Positions 1-10,032 of a DNA stretch of 64,000 nt are shown piece by piece. A program made the translations under genes and the position numbers. This DNA is from Natronomonas salsuginis (GTDB taxonomy: Archaea; Halobacteriota; Halobacteria; Halobacteriales; Haloarculaceae). The stretch lies in assembly GCF_005239135.1 (NCBI RefSeq), contig NZ_QKNX01000006.1:116616-180615 (forward strand). The letters are read 5' to 3'. A model generated the notes under the pieces. That model was given only the letters and a program-made list of their open reading frames with translations, made no database searches and was not told the origin of the DNA. Within the stretch, counting starts at the first letter, position 1. Each line of letters opens with the position of its first letter.

Positions 1-525
1 TGCGAAGCGATAACGGATGAGTTCGGGCCGATTGAGGTGTTGGTGAACAACGCGGGGATCACGGTCGACAAGAAGTTCGAGAACATGACTCGCGAGGACT
101 GGGAGCGCGTCATCGACGTCAACCTCGGCGGTGTGTTCAACTGCACGAAGACGTGTTTCGACGACATACGATCGGCGGAGGAGGGGCGGCTGATCAACAT
201 CTCGAGCGTGGTGGGCCAGCAGGGCAACTACGGGCAGGCGAACTACGCGACCACCAAATCCGGGCTGTTCGGCTTCACCCGCACCCTCGCGCTCGAACTC
301 GCCTCCGAAGGCTCCACCGCCAACTGCGTCGCCCCCGGCTTCGTCGAGACGGACATGCTCTCCGACGTTCCCGACCGGGTCAAAGAGCACATCCTCAAGC
401 GGATTCCGCTGGATCGGTTCGCGACGGTCGACGATATCTCCGGTATCGTTCGCTTCCTCGCCAGCCACGATTCGAGCTACATGACCGGCCAGGTGCTCGG
501 CGTCAACGGCGGTATGGAGTGGTAG
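1..525 (+). CDS. SDR-family 3-oxoacyl-(ACP/CoA) reductase, 5' end outside window
   Basis: This is the C-terminal 174 residues of a short-chain dehydrogenase/reductase; the reading frame is open from base 1, so the Rossmann GxxxGxG start lies outside the window. Visible family features are the NNAG motif, the catalytic Ser in NISSVVG, the YATTK catalytic Tyr-x3-Lys, and the PGFVETDM segment that closes over the cofactor. This is the FabG/PhaB subgroup, which reduces 3-ketoacyl thioesters with NAD(P)H. In haloarchaea, which do not make bacterial-type fatty acids as main membrane lipids, such proteins often act as acetoacetyl-CoA reductase for polyhydroxyalkanoate. The PHA role is an inference and would need the genes upstream. 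A tiny zinc-ribbon ORF starts immediately after the stop. Confidence 0.9.
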   Translation, partial: CEAITDEFGPIEVLVNNAGITVDKKFENMTREDWERVIDVNLGGVFNCTKTCFDDIRSAEEGRLINISSVVGQQGNYGQANYATTKSGLFGFTRTLALELASEGSTANCVAPGFVETDMLSDVPDRVKEHILKRIPLDRFATVDDISGIVRFLASHDSSYMTGQVLGVNGGMEW

Positions 526-654
526 ATGTCGGGACGCGCCGGCTCGAACCGTCCGGAGTGCGACGGCCAACTGGCGTCGGAGGACGGCGGGATGACCTAT
601 CGGTGTCGCGATTGCTCGCAGTCGTTTGATCCCGCCGATGTCTTCTTGCTGTGA
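526..654 (+). CDS. Tiny zinc-ribbon-like protein (42 aa)
   Basis: The ATG directly abuts the stop codon of the SDR gene and opens a 42-codon frame. The product has a single Cys (PEC) followed about 15 residues later by CRDC, which is three of the four cysteines of a small zinc ribbon. Haloarchaeal genomes encode many proteins under 70 residues with CxxC pairs, and this fits that class except for the missing fourth Cys. Zero-base spacing to the SDR gene suggests co-transcription and translational coupling. No function can be assigned. Confidence 0.55.
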   Translation: MSGRAGSNRPECDGQLASEDGGMTYRCRDCSQSFDPADVFLL

Positions 655-681
655 CTTTCTCGCCTCGCTCCTCGCGGTTCG

Positions 682-1188
682 TCACCGATCGATGACGAGC
701 AGCGCCACCCGTTCGAGGACGAGCGATTCGAGATCCGCGTCGGTCGCGTTCAGTTCGACATCCTCGATATCGTAGAACGCACGCACCAGACGTTCGTCGT
801 AGTCACCGAGCGTCTCCGCCGGCGCGAGCAGTTCGCGAACCGCTTCGCCGGCGTTCGCTTCGTCCCCAGAGCCGTCGACGAGGACGACGGCCGGCGTCTC
901 GCCGGTCGAGATACCCATCTCCAGAGCCCGATCGATCTGTCGCCGCCCCGCCGCGTACAGCGTGATCTCGACGGCGCGGTCGCGCGCGACCGCCTCGCCG
1001 CGGTCGCGCGCCCTGTCGGCGAGCTCGACGGCGCGTTCGAGATGCCGTTCCGAGACGACGTATCGGGCGTCGAACGCCTGCACCGTCACGCCGTGCTCGT
1101 CGCCGATTCGACCGAGCGCCGCGACGAGTTCGCCGACGTCCTCGAACCGGTCGCCATCCACGTTCGCGATCCCCTCGATCAGGCGCAT
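682..1188 (-). CDS. cgi121: KEOPS complex subunit Cgi121
   Basis: This 168-residue protein matches Cgi121, the small KEOPS subunit that binds Bud32 and the tRNA 3' CCA tail during formation of t6A at position 37 of ANN-decoding tRNAs. The frame is open far upstream, but the ATG at 1188 gives the expected N-terminus (MRLIEGIANV) and lies 10 bases after the hel308 stop, so the two genes form an operon. An in-frame GTG at 1209 would overlap the hel308 end and is less likely. The central SERHLERAVELADRAR helix and the GETPAVVLVDG strand are typical of the family. The hel308-cgi121 order is also, to my knowledge, found in other haloarchaea. Confidence 0.85.
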   Translation of the reverse strand: MRLIEGIANVDGDRFEDVGELVAALGRIGDEHGVTVQAFDARYVVSERHLERAVELADRARDRGEAVARDRAVEITLYAAGRRQIDRALEMGISTGETPAVVLVDGSGDEANAGEAVRELLAPAETLGDYDERLVRAFYDIEDVELNATDADLESLVLERVALLVIDR

Positions 1189-1198
1189 GCCATCACCA

Positions 1199-3463
1199 TC
1201 AGAAATCACCGAGATTCGATTGGTCCGGCCCCGCCGGTCCGGCGGTCGCTCCCTCGCGGTCGTCGTCTCGGTCCGGAACCGCCGTCGCATCCGGTTCGAT
1301 CCCGTCCATATCCGGGTCGCGGTGGCCGGCGGCTTCGAGCACGTTTTCGGCCGTCTTCTCGCGGCCGCGGAGGGCGGCCAGAACGACCGCCTTCTCGGCC
1401 TCCCGGAGTTCGGCGCGCGTCTCGATACCCGCGTCGTGGAGCCGACGGGCCCGCTTTCGTCCGACGCCACGGACCCCCGCGAGATCGATCAGCTCCTCTC
1501 GGACGCCGTGTTTGACGCGCGTTCTGGCCTCCGCGATCGCCCGCACGCTGTCGAGGCCGAGCTCGCTCGCCAGCGACTCCGCAGCGCCGAGCAGCCACTC
1601 GGCGGTGTCGACCTTCCCGCGGATGTCACCCGGCCCGACCCCGTAGCGCTCCGCGATCTCGCTCTCGTCGATCTCGCTCGCCCAGTCTTCGAGCATCCGC
1701 GCTGTCTTCAGCGCCGACAGCCAGTCATCGAAGCGTCCCTCCTCGAACTCGCTGGGCATCTCGCCGAGGAACGTCGATTCGCGCTCGTAGGCCAACATCG
1801 TGTACTCCTCGCGGTCGCCCGACCGGAGGTACAGCTCGTACATGTCTGGGGTCCGCGAGACGAGGTGGTACAGCCCCATCGCGGTCGGCGTTCCCCCCGC
1901 TTCGAGGCCGTCGATGATCTCGGCGGCGCTCATGGGATCGAGATACAGCCGCGAGACGGTGTGGCCGAGGTTCGTCGCTTCGATCGTCTCCCCGCGGTCG
2001 ACGAACCCGTTTCGCTCCAGATACTCGAGGGTCGTCTCGACGATCCGCTCGAGGTTGTCGCCCCCGTCGGAGCCGTGGCGGTACTGCGTCGCGTAGAGCG
2101 TCTGATCCAGAAACTCCAACAGCGCCTCGCGCGAATCGGCGAAGCCGGAGGCGACCGTCGCGAGCAGGTGCGTCCGCATCGAGGGCTCGCGGGCCAGTTT
2201 CGACTCGACCGGCTCGGGGTCGGCCCAGACGTAGCGATCGAGCAGTTCGTCCAGTTCGTCGTGGCTGTTCGCGAGCAGCAGCGCCTCGCCGTAGGGATCG
2301 CGCCCCGGTCTGCCCGCCCGACCCATCATCTGGTGGACTTCGAGGACCGAGAGTGGCTGCATCCCGCCCGCCTCCCCCGAGTACCGCCGCCAGTCGCGGA
2401 CGACGACGCGTCGGGAAGGAGTGTTGACGCCCGCCGCGAGCGTCGGCGTCGCGCAGACGACCTTGATGAGCCGGTCGCGAAAGGCGTCCTCGACGATCGA
2501 CCGGTGTTGGCTCGAACAGCCGGCGTGGTGGAACGCCGCGCCCTCCTCGACGCAGTTCGCGAGGTCCTCGCTCGTCTCGGTGTCGGAGACGCCTCGGATC
2601 TCCTCGGCGAGTTCGGCGAGCCGCTCGCGCTCCTCGTCGTCGAGCCCGTCGCGGCTCGTGTTCGCCAGCCGCTTTGCGGCCCCCTCGGCGTTCCGCCGCG
2701 AGTTGACGAACACGAGCGTCGAACCGCCCTCCGCGAGCGTGTCTCGGACGATCGCCTCGGTGGGTTTCTCGTTCGACCCGACGCGCAACTCGCGTTGGGA
2801 TCCGTCGCCGAAGTGCAGCGCCTGTCCGTACTGAACGCCCGTCTTGAGCTCGATCGGCCGCCACGCCGAGTCGACCAATGCGGCGTCGAGCCACTCGGCC
2901 ATCACCTCGGCGTTGCCGACGGTCGCCGAGAGCGCGACGACCTGTAGGCTCGGGTTGATCCGGCGGAGCTTCGCGAGCGTCACCTCCAGCGTCGGCCCCC
3001 GGTTCGGGTCGTTCACGAGGTGGACCTCGTCGCTTACGACGCAGTCGAGTTCGTTGACCCACGGCGCGCCGTTTCGCACGAGCGAGTCGACTTTCTCGCT
3101 CGTCGCGACGATGATATCCTTCCCGGAGAGCCACTCCCCGCTCTCGTCGTAGTTCCCGGTCGAGACGCCGATCGAGACGCCGTGGGCCTCGAAGGCGGAG
3201 AACTCCTCGCGCTTCTCGCTCGCCAGCGCCCGCAACGGGACGATGTACAGCGCCTTCCCGCCCCGCTCGACCGCCGACAGCATCGCAAGCTGTGCGATAA
3301 GCGTCTTGCCGCTGGCGGTCGGGATCGACGCCACCAGACTGTCGCCGTCGGCGACGCCCGCCTCGACGGCCTCCGCTTGCGGCGGATACAGCGACTCGAT
3401 ACCCTCCTCCTGGAGGTGATCCGCGACCCACGGCGGTACCCCGGAGACCTCGGCAACGTCCAT
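1199..3463 (-). CDS. hel308: ATP-dependent DNA helicase Hel308
   Basis: This is a 754-residue superfamily 2 helicase of the Hel308 (Ski2-like) type, which unwinds lagging strands at stalled replication forks. Motifs in order: a Q-motif-like [11 protein letters not shown] near residue 25, Walker A PTASGKT near 48, SDEVHL (DExH) near 150, the SAT motif LSATVG, and motif [12 protein letters not shown]. The C-terminus has the ratchet domain and a helix-hairpin-helix segment ([19 protein letters not shown]). The frame extends upstream to 3967, but the ATG at 3463 ([13 protein letters not shown]) gives the normal family N-terminus. It is co-oriented with cgi121. Confidence 0.95.
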   Translation of the reverse strand: MDVAEVSGVPPWVADHLQEEGIESLYPPQAEAVEAGVADGDSLVASIPTASGKTLIAQLAMLSAVERGGKALYIVPLRALASEKREEFSAFEAHGVSIGVSTGNYDESGEWLSGKDIIVATSEKVDSLVRNGAPWVNELDCVVSDEVHLVNDPNRGPTLEVTLAKLRRINPSLQVVALSATVGNAEVMAEWLDAALVDSAWRPIELKTGVQYGQALHFGDGSQRELRVGSNEKPTEAIVRDTLAEGGSTLVFVNSRRNAEGAAKRLANTSRDGLDDEERERLAELAEEIRGVSDTETSEDLANCVEEGAAFHHAGCSSQHRSIVEDAFRDRLIKVVCATPTLAAGVNTPSRRVVVRDWRRYSGEAGGMQPLSVLEVHQMMGRAGRPGRDPYGEALLLANSHDELDELLDRYVWADPEPVESKLAREPSMRTHLLATVASGFADSREALLEFLDQTLYATQYRHGSDGGDNLERIVETTLEYLERNGFVDRGETIEATNLGHTVSRLYLDPMSAAEIIDGLEAGGTPTAMGLYHLVSRTPDMYELYLRSGDREEYTMLAYERESTFLGEMPSEFEEGRFDDWLSALKTARMLEDWASEIDESEIAERYGVGPGDIRGKVDTAEWLLGAAESLASELGLDSVRAIAEARTRVKHGVREELIDLAGVRGVGRKRARRLHDAGIETRAELREAEKAVVLAALRGREKTAENVLEAAGHRDPDMDGIEPDATAVPDRDDDREGATAGPAGPDQSNLGDF

Positions 3464-3556
3464 TGGTCCCCGCTTGTGCGTCACCGAATGTAAATGATCG
3501 TATCGGCGACCGAACCCTGGATCCGTTTTAACGACTAATGGTGATAACACGCCTTC

Positions 3557-5380
3557 GTGCTCGACGCGCGCGCGATACGTGCCGATCGACGGACGGTGCG
3601 TGTCCTCCACGTTGACGACAATCGATCGATTCTTGATCTCACTGCGGCGTTTCCCGACCGGGAGTTGGCCGACGTCTCCGTCACGTCCGAAACCACCCCC
3701 GACGACGCCCTGTCGCGACTCGAGACGGAGTCGTTCGACTGCGTCGTGAGCGAATACGAAATGTCGGGACGAAGCGGACTGGAACTGTTCGAGGCGATCC
3801 GCGAGGATCACCCGCTGCTCCCGTTCGTCCTCTACACGGGCAAGGGGTCCGAGGAGATCGCGAGCCAGGCCGTCAACGCCGGCGTCACGGGCTACTTCCA
3901 GAAGGGCGGTCCGGACCAACAGCGCCGGCTCGCCAATCGGGTCAGACAGGCGGCCGAGAAGTATCACACGCGGATCGAGGCCGATCGCTACTCGACCGTC
4001 CTGCGCGCGCTCGACTACCCGATATACGTCGTCGACGAGACCGGCGTGTTCTCCTACGTCAACGACGCGATGGTCGAGCTGACCGGCTACGAGCGCGAGG
4101 AGATAATCGGCGCTTCGACGGACATCATCAAAGACGACGAGGCCGTGGCGGCGGCCGAGCGCGAACTTGGCGACATTCTCTCACACGAGGGCCCCGACAC
4201 CACTCAGTTCTACGTCGATGTCGTCCCGAAAGACGGCGACCCGATCCCGTGTCGCGATCACATGGCCGTGTTGCCGTACGAGGGCGAGGAGTTCCGCGGG
4301 AGCGTCGGCATCCTGCGCAACGTCTGCGAGGAAGTCAGCCGCGAGGAGACGCTCGAACGCCGCGAGCGAGAACTCGAGCGGAAGACGCGGGCGATGGACG
4401 AGGCCCCGGTCGGGATCACGATCACCGATCCGAGCCGCGAGGACAACCCGATGATCTACGTCAACGGCCGGTTCGTCGAGATGACCGGCTACCCGCGATC
4501 GGACTCGATCGACGAGAACTGTCGTTTCCTCCAGGGCCCTGAGACAGACGAGCAGTCAGTGAACGAACTCCGCCAAGCGATCGATACCGGCGAGGCGACG
4601 ACGGTAGAAATCAAGAACTACCGCAGGGACGGCGAACCGTTCTGGAACCGGGTCAGCATCAGTCCGCTGTTGTCCGAGGACGGCGAGGCAGAGTCTTGGG
4701 TCGGCTTCCAGCGCGACATCACGGCGTACAAGAATCGCGAGCGGGAGCTCGAGCGACAGAACGACCGGCTCGAACGGTTCGCTGGCATCGTCAGTCACGA
4801 CCTCAGATCGCCAATGAGCGTCGCAGCGGGGCGGATCGAACTGGCGAAGGCCGAGGGCGAAGCCGACAGGGCGGCGAACCTCGACGCCGCCCTCGACGCG
4901 CTCGATCGGATGGATACGATCGTCGACGACACGCTCACGCTGGCCCGGCAGGGCGACACCGTCGGCGAGCCGGAGACGGTGTCGCTGTCGTCGGTCGCCG
5001 AGGAGTGTTGGCGGACGACTGAGACGGACGACGGTTCGATCGAAGTCGCCGGCGACTTGCGGTTCCGAGCGGACCCCGATCGGCTCCGGAACCTCGTCGA
5101 GAACCTCCTCGGAAACGCGATCGAACACGGCGGCGAACGCGTCACCGTTCGGATCGGTGCGCTGGACGACGGCTTCTACATCGCCGACGACGGCCCGGGG
5201 ATCGACGAGGCCGAACGCGAGTCGGTGTTCGATCCCGGCCACACGAGCGCTGAGGACGGGACCGGATTCGGCCTCGCGATCGTCAACGAGATCGCCGAGG
5301 CCCACGGCTGGACCGTCTCGATCGGCGACGCCGAGGTCGGCGGCGCGCGGTTCGAGATCCGCGACGTTACGACCGTCTGA
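3557..5380 (+). CDS. Receiver-PAS-LOV sensor histidine kinase
   Basis: This 607-residue soluble hybrid kinase has no membrane segments. Residues about 14-135 form a receiver domain (VLHVDD acidic pair D20-D21, Lys116), but the phosphoacceptor position reads VVSEYEM, with Glu66 in place of Asp. Residues about 145-270 are a PAS domain. Residues about 283-392 are a second PAS domain of LOV type: NCRFLQG with the flavin-adduct Cys at 322, [11 protein letters not shown], and GFQRDIT, which matches the LOV signature residue for residue at the FMN contacts. A short coiled linker leads to HisKA (SHDLRSP, His414) and a HATPase domain ([26 protein letters not shown]). The start is a GTG; an in-frame GTG at 3596 just before VRVLHVDD is an alternative. 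The inferred role is blue-light or redox sensing; the output partner is unknown. Confidence 0.85.
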   Translation: MLDARAIRADRRTVRVLHVDDNRSILDLTAAFPDRELADVSVTSETTPDDALSRLETESFDCVVSEYEMSGRSGLELFEAIREDHPLLPFVLYTGKGSEEIASQAVNAGVTGYFQKGGPDQQRRLANRVRQAAEKYHTRIEADRYSTVLRALDYPIYVVDETGVFSYVNDAMVELTGYEREEIIGASTDIIKDDEAVAAAERELGDILSHEGPDTTQFYVDVVPKDGDPIPCRDHMAVLPYEGEEFRGSVGILRNVCEEVSREETLERRERELERKTRAMDEAPVGITITDPSREDNPMIYVNGRFVEMTGYPRSDSIDENCRFLQGPETDEQSVNELRQAIDTGEATTVEIKNYRRDGEPFWNRVSISPLLSEDGEAESWVGFQRDITAYKNRERELERQNDRLERFAGIVSHDLRSPMSVAAGRIELAKAEGEADRAANLDAALDALDRMDTIVDDTLTLARQGDTVGEPETVSLSSVAEECWRTTETDDGSIEVAGDLRFRADPDRLRNLVENLLGNAIEHGGERVTVRIGALDDGFYIADDGPGIDEAERESVFDPGHTSAEDGTGFGLAIVNEIAEAHGWTVSIGDAEVGGARFEIRDVTTV

Positions 5381-5469
5381 GCCGACCGTTTGACCGTCGG
5401 AGTCGATCAGTTTCCGCACCGCTCGCACTTGTCGTCACCTCTTTGATCCCCTCGCCCGAATCGGGGGGT

Positions 5470-5709
5470 ATGCACGTGCGATTCGACCGCGACACCTGTA
5501 TCGGGATGTTCCAGTGCGTTGCCGAGTGGGACGCCTTCGAGGAGAACAAAGACGAGGGAAAGGCCGATTTGGCCGACGCTGAGGAGGTCGAACCGAGCGT
5601 TTTCGAACGCGAGATCCCGGAGGACGCCGAATTCGACGCGAAGTTCGCGGCGAGGGTCTGCCCGGTCGACGCGATCGAGATCTACGACGACGGCGACCGG
5701 ATCGTGTGA
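5470..5709 (+). CDS. Ferredoxin, probable single [3Fe-4S]/[4Fe-4S] type
   Basis: This 79-residue electron carrier has the motif DTCIGMFQC and, about 45 residues later, ARVCPVDAIEIYD. In a standard 4Fe-4S ferredoxin the first motif is CxxCxxC; here the middle ligand is Met, leaving Cys-x5-Cys plus the distal Cys-Pro. That three-cysteine pattern favours a [3Fe-4S] cluster, or a labile [4Fe-4S] one with a non-Cys ligand. The region between is an acidic insertion, as expected for a halophile. The ATG at 5470 was chosen over an upstream GTG at 5443 because family members start with MxVxFDRDTC. The redox partner is not evident from the neighbours. Confidence 0.85.
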   Translation: MHVRFDRDTCIGMFQCVAEWDAFEENKDEGKADLADAEEVEPSVFEREIPEDAEFDAKFAARVCPVDAIEIYDDGDRIV

Positions 5710-5783
5710 CCGTCGGATTGAAGACATTAGACGAAACGATTATATGGGTCGATACTGTCGTCTCTACGCGACGGTGTACCACG

Positions 5784-5897
5784 ATGTCTGATAACGACAG
5801 TCTCGACGCCCGCCGACTCCGCGAGTGGGCATCGCTGACGGGCGATCGACTGCCGGAAAAATATGGCGTCGCCGGCCCCGAACTCGACGGCGAGTAG
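5784..5897 (+). CDS. Short hypothetical protein (37 aa)
   Basis: A 37-codon ORF starts at ATG 5784 (MSDNDSLDARRLREWAS). It is preceded by a good haloarchaeal TATA element (ATTATATG at 5739-5746), which would place the transcription start near 5770. The product is acidic and probably helical, ending in GPELDGE. It ends 13 bases before the mdh stop on the other strand, so it could overlap the mdh 3' end. The frame is open upstream to 5706, giving 63 residues if a GTG/ATG further up is used. I do not recognise a family; the call rests on promoter and codon use only. Confidence 0.45.
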   Translation: MSDNDSLDARRLREWASLTGDRLPEKYGVAGPELDGE

Positions 5898-5910
5898 TCC
5901 TCGCGCTCGG

Positions 5911-6825
5911 TTAGCTGATCTTTCGGTACTGCTCCGTGAGCTTCTCGGCCGCCTCGTCCATCAGTTCGGTCTCGTACGCGTCGAGATCCCACTCGACGAC
6001 CTCCTCGACGCCCCCGGAACCGAGCTTGACCGGCACGCCGAAGGCGGTGTCCTCGTAGCCGAACTCGCCGTCGAGGACGATCGATCCTGGAAGCACCTCG
6101 CCGGTGTCGCGCAGCACCGCCTCGACCATGTGGGCGACGCCGGTCGCTGGGCCCCACTGGGTCGCGCCCTTCCGCTCGATGACGTCCATCGCTGACTCTT
6201 GGAGGTCACCGAGGATCTCCGCTTTCCCGTCGTCGGTGAACTCGGGATCGGTTCCGTCGACGCGGACCTTCGAGAAGACGGGCACCTGCGCGTCGCCGTG
6301 CTCGCCGAGGATGGTCGCCTCGACGTTTCTGACGGGGACGTCGAAGCGTTCCGAGAGGACGTATCGGAACCGAGCCGAATCGAGTCGGCCGCCGAAACCG
6401 ATGACCGAGTGGCGGTCGCGGTCGCTCGATTCGTAGAGATGTCGGTTCAACAGGTCGACTGGGTTCGAGGTCGTGATCGAGACGTAGTCGTCGTTGTACT
6501 CGTCGATCGACGAGCCGATGTCCTCCATGATCGGCGCGTTGTCACCCGCGAGATCGATCCGGGTCTGTCCCGGCTGGCGTGGGATCCCGGCGGTGATGAC
6601 GACGACGTCAGAGCCGGCGGTGTCCTCGTACTCTCCCTGTCGAATCTTCGTGTTGGCGTCGTAGGCGACCCCGTGGTTCGTGTCGGCGGCTTGCCCGATG
6701 GTCGTCTCCCGCTGGTCCGGAATGTCGACGAACACCAACTCGTCGGCGATGTCGCGCAATGCGATATTGTAGCCGGCAGCGGCGCCGACGGTCCCCGCGG
6801 CTCCGATAATGCTAACCTTCGTCAT
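5911..6825 (-). CDS. mdh: Malate dehydrogenase
   Basis: This is a 304-residue LDH-like halophilic malate dehydrogenase, oxidising malate to oxaloacetate with NAD+ in the TCA cycle. The N-terminal Rossmann motif is [14 protein letters not shown], with an acidic residue (VFVDI) after the second strand selecting NAD. The substrate loop contains PRQPGQTR, with Arg as specificity residue for a dicarboxylate. The catalytic His is in [13 protein letters not shown]. Length and acidic surface match the well-studied Haloarcula enzyme. It is transcribed away from uvrA; the 239-base gap has a weak TATA-like TTAATC around 6853-6860 on the minus strand, consistent with a nearly leaderless mRNA. Confidence 0.95.
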   Translation of the reverse strand: MTKVSIIGAAGTVGAAAGYNIALRDIADELVFVDIPDQRETTIGQAADTNHGVAYDANTKIRQGEYEDTAGSDVVVITAGIPRQPGQTRIDLAGDNAPIMEDIGSSIDEYNDDYVSITTSNPVDLLNRHLYESSDRDRHSVIGFGGRLDSARFRYVLSERFDVPVRNVEATILGEHGDAQVPVFSKVRVDGTDPEFTDDGKAEILGDLQESAMDVIERKGATQWGPATGVAHMVEAVLRDTGEVLPGSIVLDGEFGYEDTAFGVPVKLGSGGVEEVVEWDLDAYETELMDEAAEKLTEQYRKIS

Positions 6826-7064
6826 AACCGTTCGAAAGGGGGTGTGGAAGCCGATTAACTCTTGTCCTTCTTCGTTGGGTGCCTGTTCGTTCTAACCCCG
6901 CGGCAGCGGCCCAAAACGAGCCATTTTCGCCTTCCGTCGAACTGCCTCACGTCAACCGGCGTACGTGGGAACGGCTTCGCCACTGCGACCTCACTCAACC
7001 ACGAACCGTTCAGACGAGCGCCGCAACCGACAGCATTTCACGCTCGCGCCCCCTTCGGCCGACA

Positions 7065-9998
7065 ATGACCGACGACATCGTCGTCCGAGGTGCCTCCGAG
7101 CACAACCTGAAGGACATCGACGTGTCCATCCCGCGCGAGGAGTTCACCGTCGTCACCGGCCTCTCCGGATCGGGCAAATCATCGCTCGCGTTCGAGACCG
7201 TCTACGCCGAGGGCCAGCGGCGCTACATCGAGTCGCTCAGCGCCTACGCCCGGAACTTCCTCGGGCAGATGGACAAACCGCAGGTCGAGACGGTCGAGGG
7301 CCTCTCGCCCGCGATTTCGATCGACCAGAAGAACGCCGCCAACAATCCCCGATCGACGGTCGGGACCGTCACCGAACTCCACGATTACCTCCGCTTGCTG
7401 TACGCTCGCGTCGGCACGCCACACTGTCCCGAGTGCGGGCGAGAGGTCGGCGAACAGAGCGCCCAGCAGATGGTCCGTCGTCTGCTCGAACTTCCCGAAG
7501 GGACCCGCGCGAAGCTCTGTGCGCCCGTCATCCGCGACCAGAAGGGTGCCTTCGAGGACCGCTTCGACGAGTTCGTCGGTGAGGGGTACACCCGCGTCGA
7601 GGTCGACGGCGAGGAGTTCGACCTCTCGATCGACCGCCCGGATCTCGACGAGAACTACGACCACACCGTCGACATCGTCGTCGACCGCGTGAAACTGACC
7701 GACGACGCCCGCTCGCGGATCACCGACTCGGTCGAGACCGCCCTCGACGAGGCCGACGGCGTCCTGAAGATCATCTTTCCGGATCCGCCCGAAGACGCCG
7801 ACATCGGTTCGGAGACGCGAAGCACCGGCGATCTCGCGGGGGACGGTGACGACCGACTCGTCGTCGAGTTCTCCGAGGAACTCGCGTGTACGCACTGTGG
7901 GATCGATCTCCCCGAGATCGAGACCCGGTCGTTCTCGTTCAACTCCCCGCACGGAGCCTGTCCCGACTGCGAGGGGATCGGCGAGACGAAGGAGGTCGAC
8001 GAGGACCTCGTCGTTCGCGACCCCGACAAGCCGATCAAGGACGTCTTCGAGCCGTGGAGCTACAACCGCTCGTACTATCGGACCCGCCTCGACAGCGTGG
8101 CCGCACACTTCGACGTGAGCGTCGAGACGCCCTTCTCGGAACTCGATTCGGACGTCCAGCGGCAGTTCCTCTACGGCACTGAGCGGGAGGTCGTCTTCGA
8201 GCGGCGGACGAAAAACGGCACCCGGCGGAAGCAAAAGCGCTTCGAGGGCGTCGTCCCGAACCTCGACCGCCGGTACCTCGAGACCGACTCCGAGAGCACG
8301 CGCGAGCACATCGAGGACTACATGGCGACGACGACGTGCCCGTCCTGCGAGGGGACACGGCTGAAGCCCGAATCGCGGGCCGTCCTCGTCGCCGGCACGT
8401 CGATCACCGAGGCCAACCGATTGTCGATCGGCGACGCCCTCGACCACTTCGAGGATCTGAACGCCGATCTCGACGAGCGCGAACGGACGATCGCCGAGGA
8501 GATCATCAAGGAGATCCGCGCCCGACTCGGCTTCATGGACGAGGTTGGCCTCGAGTACCTGACGCTGGACCGCGAGGCGTCGACGTTGTCAGGCGGCGAG
8601 AGCCAACGGATCCGGCTCGCGACGCAGGTCGGCTCCGGTCTCGTCGGCGTGCTCTACGTGCTCGACGAACCGTCGATCGGGCTCCACCAGCGCGACAACG
8701 ACAAACTGCTCGACACCCTCGAAGGGCTCCGGGATCTCGGCAACACGCTCGTGGTCGTCGAGCACGACGAGGAGACGATGTGGCGCGCCGACACCGTCAT
8801 CGACATGGGCCCCGGTCCCGGCAAGCGCGGTGGCGAGGTCGTCGCCAACGGGAGCGTCGAGGATGTCATCGACGCCGACGGGTCGATCACCGGCGCGTAT
8901 CTCTCGGGCGAGCGCACAATCTCGGTTCCCGAGACGCGCCGCGACCCCGATGGCTATCTCACCGTCCGCGGGGCGCGCCAGCACAACCTCGCCGATGTCG
9001 ACGTCTCCTTCCCGCTCGGGTGTTTCACCGCAATCACCGGCGTCTCCGGCTCCGGCAAGTCGACGCTGTTGCACGAGATCCTCTACAAGGGGCTGGTCCG
9101 CCGGATGAACGACACGGACGTGTTCCCCGGCGAGCACGACACCATCGAGGGGATCGACGAGATTGAGACCGTCCGCCTCATCGATCAGTCACCGATCGGC
9201 CGGACGCCCCGCTCGAACCCCGCGACGTACACGAACGTCTTCGATCACGTCCGCGAGCTGTTCGCCGAGACGAAGCTCTCGAAACAGCGCGGCTACGAGA
9301 GGGGCCGATTCTCGTTCAACGTCAAGGGCGGGCGGTGTGAGTCCTGCGGCGGGCAGGGGACCGTCAAGATCGACATGAACTTCCTCTCGGACGTGTACGT
9401 CCCTTGCGAGGAGTGCGACGGGGCGCGCTACAACGACGAAACGCTCGAAGTCACCTACAAGGGCGCGACGATCTCGGACGTGCTCGACATGGAGGTCGAC
9501 GAGGCTCACGAGTTCTTCGAGGGACACAGCGGCATCCGTCGCCGGCTCGAACTCCTCCGGGACGTCGGCTTGGGGTACATGCGGCTCGGCCAGCCGTCGA
9601 CGACGCTCTCGGGCGGAGAGGCCCAGCGGATCAAACTCGCCGAGGAGCTCGGCAAGCGTGACACCGGAGAGACGCTGTACCTGCTGGACGAGCCGACGAC
9701 CGGCCTCCACAGCGAGGACGAGCGCAAACTCATCGACGTGTTGCACCGACTCACCGACGACGGCAACACGGTCATCGTCGTCGAACACGAACTCGACCTC
9801 GTGAAGAACGCCGACCACATCGTCGACCTCGGCCCCGAGGGCGGCGAGGGCGGCGGCGAGATCGTCGCCGAGGGGACGCCCGAGGCGATCGCGGAGGTCG
9901 ACGCCTCACACACCGGGCGGTATCTCCGTGATCACCTGCCGGCAGTCGAGATCGAGGGACCACGCGCCGGCGGTCGCCGAGCCGCGGGCGACGACTGA
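7065..9998 (+). CDS. uvrA: Excinuclease ABC subunit A
   Basis: UvrA (977 residues) recognises damage in nucleotide excision repair and loads UvrB. Both ABC ATPase modules are complete: Walker A GLSGSGKSSL near residue 33, signature LSGGESQRIRLATQ and Walker B VLYVLDEPSIGL; then GVSGSGKSTL, LSGGEAQRIKLAEEL and LYLLDEPTTGLH. Zinc modules are visible as CPECG, CTHCG...CPDCEG, CPSCEG, and CESCGG...CEECDG. The ATG at 7065 was chosen because MTDDIVVRGASEHNLKDID is the usual N-terminus; the frame is open 62 codons further up but that part has no family resemblance. It stands alone as a transcription unit; uvrB and uvrC are not nearby. Confidence 0.95.
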   Translation: MTDDIVVRGASEHNLKDIDVSIPREEFTVVTGLSGSGKSSLAFETVYAEGQRRYIESLSAYARNFLGQMDKPQVETVEGLSPAISIDQKNAANNPRSTVGTVTELHDYLRLLYARVGTPHCPECGREVGEQSAQQMVRRLLELPEGTRAKLCAPVIRDQKGAFEDRFDEFVGEGYTRVEVDGEEFDLSIDRPDLDENYDHTVDIVVDRVKLTDDARSRITDSVETALDEADGVLKIIFPDPPEDADIGSETRSTGDLAGDGDDRLVVEFSEELACTHCGIDLPEIETRSFSFNSPHGACPDCEGIGETKEVDEDLVVRDPDKPIKDVFEPWSYNRSYYRTRLDSVAAHFDVSVETPFSELDSDVQRQFLYGTEREVVFERRTKNGTRRKQKRFEGVVPNLDRRYLETDSESTREHIEDYMATTTCPSCEGTRLKPESRAVLVAGTSITEANRLSIGDALDHFEDLNADLDERERTIAEEIIKEIRARLGFMDEVGLEYLTLDREASTLSGGESQRIRLATQVGSGLVGVLYVLDEPSIGLHQRDNDKLLDTLEGLRDLGNTLVVVEHDEETMWRADTVIDMGPGPGKRGGEVVANGSVEDVIDADGSITGAYLSGERTISVPETRRDPDGYLTVRGARQHNLADVDVSFPLGCFTAITGVSGSGKSTLLHEILYKGLVRRMNDTDVFPGEHDTIEGIDEIETVRLIDQSPIGRTPRSNPATYTNVFDHVRELFAETKLSKQRGYERGRFSFNVKGGRCESCGGQGTVKIDMNFLSDVYVPCEECDGARYNDETLEVTYKGATISDVLDMEVDEAHEFFEGHSGIRRRLELLRDVGLGYMRLGQPSTTLSGGEAQRIKLAEELGKRDTGETLYLLDEPTTGLHSEDERKLIDVLHRLTDDGNTVIVVEHELDLVKNADHIVDLGPEGGEGGGEIVAEGTPEAIAEVDASHTGRYLRDHLPAVEIEGPRAGGRRAAGDD

Positions 9999-10032
9999 TA
10001 CTCGATCACGTATCGTCGCCGTCGCTTTTCGA

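Noticed and set aside
962..2947. Very long ORF opposite cgi121 and hel308
   Set aside because: Mirror-frame artefact of GC-rich codons; both genes on the minus strand have clear families.
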